NCBI GenBank assembly: GCA_016192845.1 | Contig: JACPTI010000058.1 | Coordinates: 1-44,615 of the forward strand | Direction of reading: 5' to 3' | DNA length: 44,615 bases | Origin: Acidobacteriota bacterium | GTDB taxonomy: Bacteria; Acidobacteriota; Vicinamibacteria; Vicinamibacterales; UBA2999 | In this document: piece after piece, positions 41,065-44,615 of the stretch | Layout of the letters: every line of letters starts with the position of its first letter | Position numbering within the stretch: the stretch's first letter is position 1 | Notes under the pieces: model-generated | Seen by the model: only the letters and a program-made list of their open reading frames with translations | Told to the model about the DNA's origin: nothing | Database searches by the model: none | Program-made: the position numbers and the translations under genes

Positions 41065-41883
41065 TCAGGTCAGCGCGGGTGCGCCGCCGTTCAAAAAGGT
41101 CGGCAGCTGCGACGGCGCGAACTGCAGGCCCGTATAGAACGGGCCGAATTCGGCGAACTTCGCGCTTGCCTCATCGAACCGCATCTCATAGATGAGCTTC
41201 TTGAAGACGAGCGGATCGTCCGCGAACAGATCGACGCCCCACTCCCAGTCGTCGAAGCCAATGGAGCCCGAGATCACCTGCGTCACTTTCCCCGCGTAGT
41301 AGCGGCCGATCATCCCGTGCTCGCGCATCATCGCCGCGCGCCGTTCGAATGCCTCGGTGTACCAGTTGAGCGATTCCCCGCGCCGCTTGTTCATCGGATA
41401 GAAGCACACGTAGCGCGCGCGGGGCATGTCAAGGAAGAGACGGCTCATGACCCGCTGACGCTGCGCTTCCATTTCAGCGTCGAACGCCTGCTCGAACTCG
41501 GCGGTGCCCGGCTTGAACTTCGCGGCGAGCTGTGCGTGAACCTTGGCGGTCATCTCGTACATGCCGAGCTCCACCACCGACACGTACGACGACGCGGCTT
41601 CGAGCGCGTCGTGCAGCTCCGTCTGTGCGAGCGCCAACTGCGTGCGCGCCAGCTCGTCGAAGCTGCGGCGGAAGCAGATCACCATCAGATCCGCCTTGTG
41701 GCCCAGCACCTGCACGAGCGCCGTCGACCCGGCGTCCGGTACCGCCAGGGCTCGCGCCGCGTCGGCCGCCAGGCGCTCGCGATCCGCGGACGTCCGGCCG
41801 CGCAGGCGATCCCACCGCACGCGGTACAGCAGGTGCAGAATGCTCCACCCCTCGAGCGTTTCGGGGACGAACGGGTTGTGCAT
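41065..41883 (-). CDS. hemQ: Coproheme decarboxylase / chlorite-dismutase-family protein
   Basis: HemQ decarboxylates coproheme III to heme b in the coproporphyrin-dependent heme pathway. The 272 residues carry the family segment 'YPMNKRRGESLNWY' (about 157-170) and the axial heme histidine in 'AMMREHGMIGRYY', then 'GFDDWEWGVDLFADDP'. This matches HemQ rather than true chlorite dismutases. The ATG follows TAAGAT by six bases without a Shine-Dalgarno (leaderless pattern), so it can be transcribed separately from the small ORF upstream. Other heme genes are not in the window. Confidence 0.92.
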   Translation of the reverse strand: MHNPFVPETLEGWSILHLLYRVRWDRLRGRTSADRERLAADAARALAVPDAGSTALVQVLGHKADLMVICFRRSFDELARTQLALAQTELHDALEAASSYVSVVELGMYEMTAKVHAQLAAKFKPGTAEFEQAFDAEMEAQRQRVMSRLFLDMPRARYVCFYPMNKRRGESLNWYTEAFERRAAMMREHGMIGRYYAGKVTQVISGSIGFDDWEWGVDLFADDPLVFKKLIYEMRFDEASAKFAEFGPFYTGLQFAPSQLPTFLNGGAPALT

Positions 41884-41895
41884 GGGCGGATCTTA
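41884..41895 (-). promoter_or_regulatory. Candidate leaderless promoter of hemQ
   Basis: TAAGAT (41895-41890 on the minus strand) plus six bases precede the hemQ ATG. The GTTGTCG heptamer array lies just upstream. Confidence 0.45.
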
Positions 41896-41897
41896 CT

Positions 41898-41925
41898 GTT
41901 GTCGGTTGTCGGTTGTCAGTTGTCG
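41898..41925. repeat. Heptamer array, four copies of GTTGTCG
   Basis: Units GTTGTCG, GTTGTCG, GTTGTCA and GTTGTCG are contiguous. The stop codon of the small ORF at 41916-42002 falls in the array. Confidence 0.85.
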
Positions 41926-42002
41926 ACCGCACTGGCACCTGTCAACTGGATTGCCGTTGGGCCGAGGCCCACGCCGGCGAGCCGGGTTCCGTTGATCATC
42001 AT
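41916..42002 (-). CDS. 28-residue small ORF behind a candidate sigma-54 promoter
   Basis: The peptide begins MMINGTRLAGVGLGPTAI and ends GASAVDN. GAGGAG lies five bases before the first ATG, and the predicted sigma-54 start (about 42016) leaves a 14-base leader, so promoter, ribosome site and start are ordered as in a real gene. Its 3' end runs into the GTTGTCG repeat, so it may be a truncated gene. I recognise no family. It lies between the Sir2 and hemQ genes on the same strand. Confidence 0.4.
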   Translation of the reverse strand: MMINGTRLAGVGLGPTAIQLTGASAVDN

Positions 42003-42027
42003 CGTCACTCCTCTGCCTTTTCGTGTC

Positions 42028-42041
42028 GCAATGCCGGTGCC
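42028..42041 (-). promoter_or_regulatory. Near-consensus sigma-54 promoter for the 28-residue ORF
   Basis: GGCACCGGCATTGC on the minus strand has GGCAC and TTGC with the exact GG-N10-GC spacing. Start would be near 42016. It lies in the 197-bp spacer between the Sir2 and hemQ genes, about 40 bp beyond the Sir2 stop. Confidence 0.55.
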
Positions 42042-42080
42042 GGAGACTGTGGCAGAGGTGGGTACGACGGGGACCCGGCG

Positions 42081-42821
42081 TTACAGCCGCTCGGCGACGC
42101 GCGGCAGGACGACTTCGGCGCCGCCGTGAACGGCGAGATCGACGGTCCCGGAGGCGGGTGTCGCCTCCAGGTTGATCTCCGCCGTAAACGCCCCCTGCCG
42201 GCGCGCGTCGTGCACCAGGCCGGCCGCCGGATAGACGATCGCGGACGTGCCGATGGTGAGGAAGACGTCGCACGCGGTTGCCTCGAGCGCCGCACGCAGG
42301 TTCTCGCCCACGAGCGCTTCCCCGAACCAGACGACCGCCGGACGGGCCAGGCCGCCGCAGTGCGGGCAGCGTGGCGGCAGCTCGCGGAGCGGCACGCGTT
42401 CATCCCGCCACCCTGCGGCCCCCTTCGCGCACCCGTCCCAGCACGACAGCTCCCACAGGGATCCGTGGATCCTGGTCAGATTCCGCGTGCCGGCGCGAAC
42501 GTGCAGGTCGTCGACGTTCTGCGTGACGACGCGGCACGCCGGGAACACCTGAGACCAGGCCGCTATCACCTCGTGGGCCGCATTCGGCCGGCAGCCGGCG
42601 ATCTTCTCGCGCCGCCAGGCGTACCATTCCCAGACGAGGCGGGGGTTCCGGCCGAACGCCTCCGGTGTCGCGAGGTCTTCCGCGCGATAGTGCCGCCACA
42701 GGCCGTCCTGGCCGCGAAACGTCGGCACGCCGCTCGCTGCCGACACGCCGGCGCCGGTCAGGATCGTGAGCCGGCGCGCGGCCCTGATCCGTTCGGCCAG
42801 CAGCTGGAGCTTGTCAGTCAT
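42081..42821 (-). CDS. cobB: Sir2-family NAD-dependent protein deacylase
   Basis: The 246 residues show 'LTGAGVSAASGVPTFRG' (21-37), 'TQNVDDLH' (100-107) and catalytic His119 in 'RIHGSLWELSC'. Four zinc cysteines sit at 127, 131, 152 and 155 (one pair spaced CxxxC), followed by 'PAVVWFGEAL'. Tyr67 and Arg70 in 'WEWYAWRRE' form the YxxR motif of class-III (SIRT5/CobB-like) sirtuins, which prefer succinyl- and malonyl-lysine. It would remove such marks from cytoplasmic proteins. No Shine-Dalgarno is obvious. The next gene upstream is a convergently unrelated aspartate kinase on the same strand. Confidence 0.92.
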   Translation of the reverse strand: MTDKLQLLAERIRAARRLTILTGAGVSAASGVPTFRGQDGLWRHYRAEDLATPEAFGRNPRLVWEWYAWRREKIAGCRPNAAHEVIAAWSQVFPACRVVTQNVDDLHVRAGTRNLTRIHGSLWELSCWDGCAKGAAGWRDERVPLRELPPRCPHCGGLARPAVVWFGEALVGENLRAALEATACDVFLTIGTSAIVYPAAGLVHDARRQGAFTAEINLEATPASGTVDLAVHGGAEVVLPRVAERL

Positions 42822-42858
42822 CTTGGGGGCGACAGGCTCGCCCGCGCGGACCTTTTAA

Positions 42859-42892
42859 GCGGGGTCCCCGCCGCGCCTGCGCGGTGGGGTGC
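42859..42892. repeat. GGGGTCCCCGC-type dispersed repeat, copy 2
   Basis: Nearly the same 34 bases as at 34606-34640, here between the Sir2 start and the end of the second aspartate kinase gene. Confidence 0.8.
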
Positions 42893-42911
42893 CGTGGTCC
42901 GCGCCACGGCA

Positions 42912-44321
42912 TCAACAGTTCTTCTCCAGGCGAAACGCCCGGTGGATGGCACGGACGGCGGCGGTCGCGTCGCGCTCGGTCACCACCAGCGAGATGTTCC
43001 GCTCGGACGAACCCTGCGAAATGGCAATGACGTTGACCCCCTCCTTGCCGAGCGCACCGAAGACCGTCGCGGCGATGCCGGGCGTTCCCCGCATCCGGTC
43101 GCCGATTGCGGCCACGATGGCCACTTGCTGCTCTGCCGTGATCTCGTCGATGTGGCCGCGCATCAGCTCCACCTCCAGCGCGGCGCGGAGCGCCGCCACC
43201 ACGCGCGGCGCCTCGGCGGCGCTCAGCACGAAGCAGATGTTGTTCTCGGAGGACGCCTGCGAAATCATCAGCACGTTCGCCTGTTGCTCGGCGACGGCGT
43301 CGAACGTCTTCGCCACGATGCCCGGAATCCCCTGCATGCCGGTGCCGTTGATGGCGACGAGGATCACGCCGCGAATCGAGGTCACCGCCTTCACCCCGCT
43401 CGCCGACGGATCGCCGTCGACGGTCACGCGCGTGCCCGGGTGCGTCGGGTTGAAGCTGTTCAGGATCCGGACCGGAATGCGCTGGCGGAACGCGGGCAGA
43501 ATCGTCTTGTAGTGCAGAACCTTGGCACCGTAGTAGGCGAGCTCGGACGCCTCGCTGTAGGAGATTTCCGAGAGCGTGCGCGCCTCGGGAACGTCCGCCG
43601 GGTTGGCGGTCATCACGCCGTCGACGTCGGTCCAGATCCACACCTCGTCCGCGTCGAGGGCGGCGCCGACGATCGAGGCCGAATAATCCGACCCGCCCCG
43701 CCCGAGCGTCGTCATGACGCCGTCGGCCGTGGCGCCGATGAAGCCGGTGACGACAGGGATCTCGCCGCGCGCGATCGCCGGTTGAAGCCGGGCCACGGTC
43801 TTCGACCGCGTCTCCTCCATCAGCGGCTCGGCGCCGCCGAACTGGTCGGTCGTGACGACGAGGTCGGTGGCATCCGCCGCGAACGAGGGCCGGCCGCGTG
43901 CGGCGATCGCCGCCGCCACGAGCGGCGCTGCCAGCATCTCGCCCATGCCGGAGATTGCGTCGAGCAGCCGCGGCGTCAGCTCGTGGACCATCGAGAGCCC
44001 GTAGCACAGCTTCTCGAACCGATCGAGCCGCTGGCGCAGCGCGTCGACCACCTCGCCGTGGCGCGCGCCGTTGTCGCCGACGAGCGCGTCCGCCACCGCC
44101 TTGTGACGGTCGAAGAGATCCTGCCGCAGGCGCGAGTCCCACTGGCCGGTCGACGCCTGTCTGGCGGCGGCAATCAGCGCATCGGTCACCTTGCTCATGG
44201 CGGAGGTGACGACGACGACCTGGTGTCCTTTGGCGGCGGTGTCGGACGCGAGCTGCGCGGCCTGCGCGATACGCTCGGCGGACCCCACGGAGGTGCCGCC
44301 GAATTTCATGACGATGAGCAT
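42912..44321 (-). CDS. Aspartate kinase (long, ThrA/LysC-type monofunctional)
   Basis: The 469 residues start 'MLIVMKFGGTSVGSAER' and have 'SRLRQDLFDRHKAVADAL' (an insertion typical of the long, ThrA-like group), '[19 protein letters not shown]' and 'WTDVDGVMTANPADV'. Two ACT regions at the C-terminus (about 315-469) include 'IPGIVAKTFDAVAEQ' and 'TPGIAATVFGALGKEGVN', where threonine or lysine would bind. There is no homoserine dehydrogenase domain. I start at ATG 44321; the frame is open for 16 more codons without similarity. With the enzyme at 36778 it gives two aspartate kinases, which may serve differently inhibited branches. Confidence 0.92.
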   Translation of the reverse strand: MLIVMKFGGTSVGSAERIAQAAQLASDTAAKGHQVVVVTSAMSKVTDALIAAARQASTGQWDSRLRQDLFDRHKAVADALVGDNGARHGEVVDALRQRLDRFEKLCYGLSMVHELTPRLLDAISGMGEMLAAPLVAAAIAARGRPSFAADATDLVVTTDQFGGAEPLMEETRSKTVARLQPAIARGEIPVVTGFIGATADGVMTTLGRGGSDYSASIVGAALDADEVWIWTDVDGVMTANPADVPEARTLSEISYSEASELAYYGAKVLHYKTILPAFRQRIPVRILNSFNPTHPGTRVTVDGDPSASGVKAVTSIRGVILVAINGTGMQGIPGIVAKTFDAVAEQQANVLMISQASSENNICFVLSAAEAPRVVAALRAALEVELMRGHIDEITAEQQVAIVAAIGDRMRGTPGIAATVFGALGKEGVNVIAISQGSSERNISLVVTERDATAAVRAIHRAFRLEKNC

Positions 44322-44357
44322 GGAGATGTGACTGGGTTGAGCGTTCCCTGTCACGGG

Positions 44358-44381
44358 CCACAGAGGCACCGAGACACAGAG
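44358..44381. repeat. Single arm of the CACAGAGA repeat
   Basis: A 24-base CCACAGAGGCACCGAGACACAG-type sequence matches the arms at 24739-24807 with two changes but has no inverted partner here. Confidence 0.7.
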
Positions 44382-44400
44382 GTTCGATTATTCCCGAAAA

Positions 44401-44499
44401 TCAGGCGGAAATCGACGCTTGGCGGAGCAACGACACGATCCGCTCGAGCGCCGGGCCCGCGTCGGCAATCTTGCGAACCAGCCAAGGGCTTCGCCCCAT
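44401..44499 (-). CDS. Possible 32-residue ORF, unidentified
   Basis: It reads MGRSPWLVRKIADAGPALERIV and on to TGA at 44401, and the frame is open further upstream. No ribosome site and no recognised family. It may be a gene end or chance. Confidence 0.25.
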   Translation of the reverse strand: MGRSPWLVRKIADAGPALERIVSLLRQASISA

Positions 44500-44509
44500 A
44501 AGCGTTAAC

Positions 44510-44615
44510 TTAACAAAATATGTACCGACCACGTTTCTGTCGAGGCGTCTCCGCGAGGGCCTTCGCCACGCTGGGCCAGTCGTGCAGTACCTGTGACAGC
44601 CCGACGGCAGGTAAC
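44510..44615 (-). CDS. Possible 3' end of a gene cut by the window edge
   Basis: A frame entering from the right edge reads LPAVGLSQVLHDWPSVAK and ends RYIFC-TAA at 44510. Composition is protein-like, but with only 34 residues I cannot identify it. Nothing else is supported between 44382 and 44615. Confidence 0.25.
   Translation of the reverse strand, partial: LPAVGLSQVLHDWPSVAKALAETPRQKRGRYIFC

Overview
The window is GC-rich, densely coded DNA from what looks like an environmental Acidobacteriota, most likely class Vicinamibacteria. I infer this from the mix of Ser/Thr kinases with TolB/PD40-type propellers, a DUF5916 outer-membrane protein, an S8 peptidase with an IVWG/IVWS-repeat tail, an M2 dipeptidase and many short dispersed intergenic repeats. 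There is no rRNA, tRNA, phage, IS element or CRISPR array. The window starts inside a propeller gene and ends inside an unidentified region.

Layout. 1-5.2 kb: propeller gene end, a VapBC-like toxin-antitoxin pair, a secreted DUF6351 protein, nagA, a 17-copy heptamer array and a DUF5615 PIN-like gene. 5.2-11.8 kb: a deoxyhypusine-synthase-like gene divergent from a sigma-54 activator, then a subtilase with a candidate sigma-54 promoter and a membrane HD-GYP/GAF/GGDEF protein. 11.8-24.7 kb: arginine biosynthesis. argG lies apart, behind a 33-codon upstream ORF; then come an oxidoreductase, a BON fragment, fabI and a disordered-tail protein. The minus operon argR (frameshifted), a degenerate ArgG-like gene and argH diverges from the plus operon argC-argB-argD-GNAT(argA)-argJ-argF across a promoter with an ARG-box-like site. 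24.8-30.7 kb: acyl-CoA ligase, kinase-propeller, coiled-coil membrane protein, pxpA. 30.7-32.0 kb: a candidate sigma-54-driven small RNA and a solitary DGQHR (DndB-like) gene. 32-44.6 kb: DUF5916 protein, OsmC, FTR1 permease, exported methyltransferase, aspartate kinase, M2 peptidase, MgtC, HTH protein, hemQ, a sigma-54-preceded small ORF, a Sir2 deacylase and a second aspartate kinase.

How the genes work together. The arginine genes cover glutamate to arginine (ArgA-type GNAT/ArgJ, B, C, D, F, G, H). The cluster's own ArgG has decayed and a long-type ArgG nearby presumably does the step. The sigma-54 activator and three GG-N10-GC promoter candidates point to a local sigma-54 regulatory theme.

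The most novel item is at 30801-30926: a near-consensus sigma-54 promoter whose predicted start coincides with the first pair of a three-way-junction RNA ending in a strong intrinsic terminator. Two other patterns stand out. Seven genes without a Shine-Dalgarno have a TANNNT box 6-7 nt before the start codon, suggesting leaderless transcripts. Many intergenic spaces hold 7-9 bp imperfect tandem arrays, often with an inverted partner array, and some repeats have entered coding sequence (nagA, argB, the ArgG-like gene, the DUF5615 gene).
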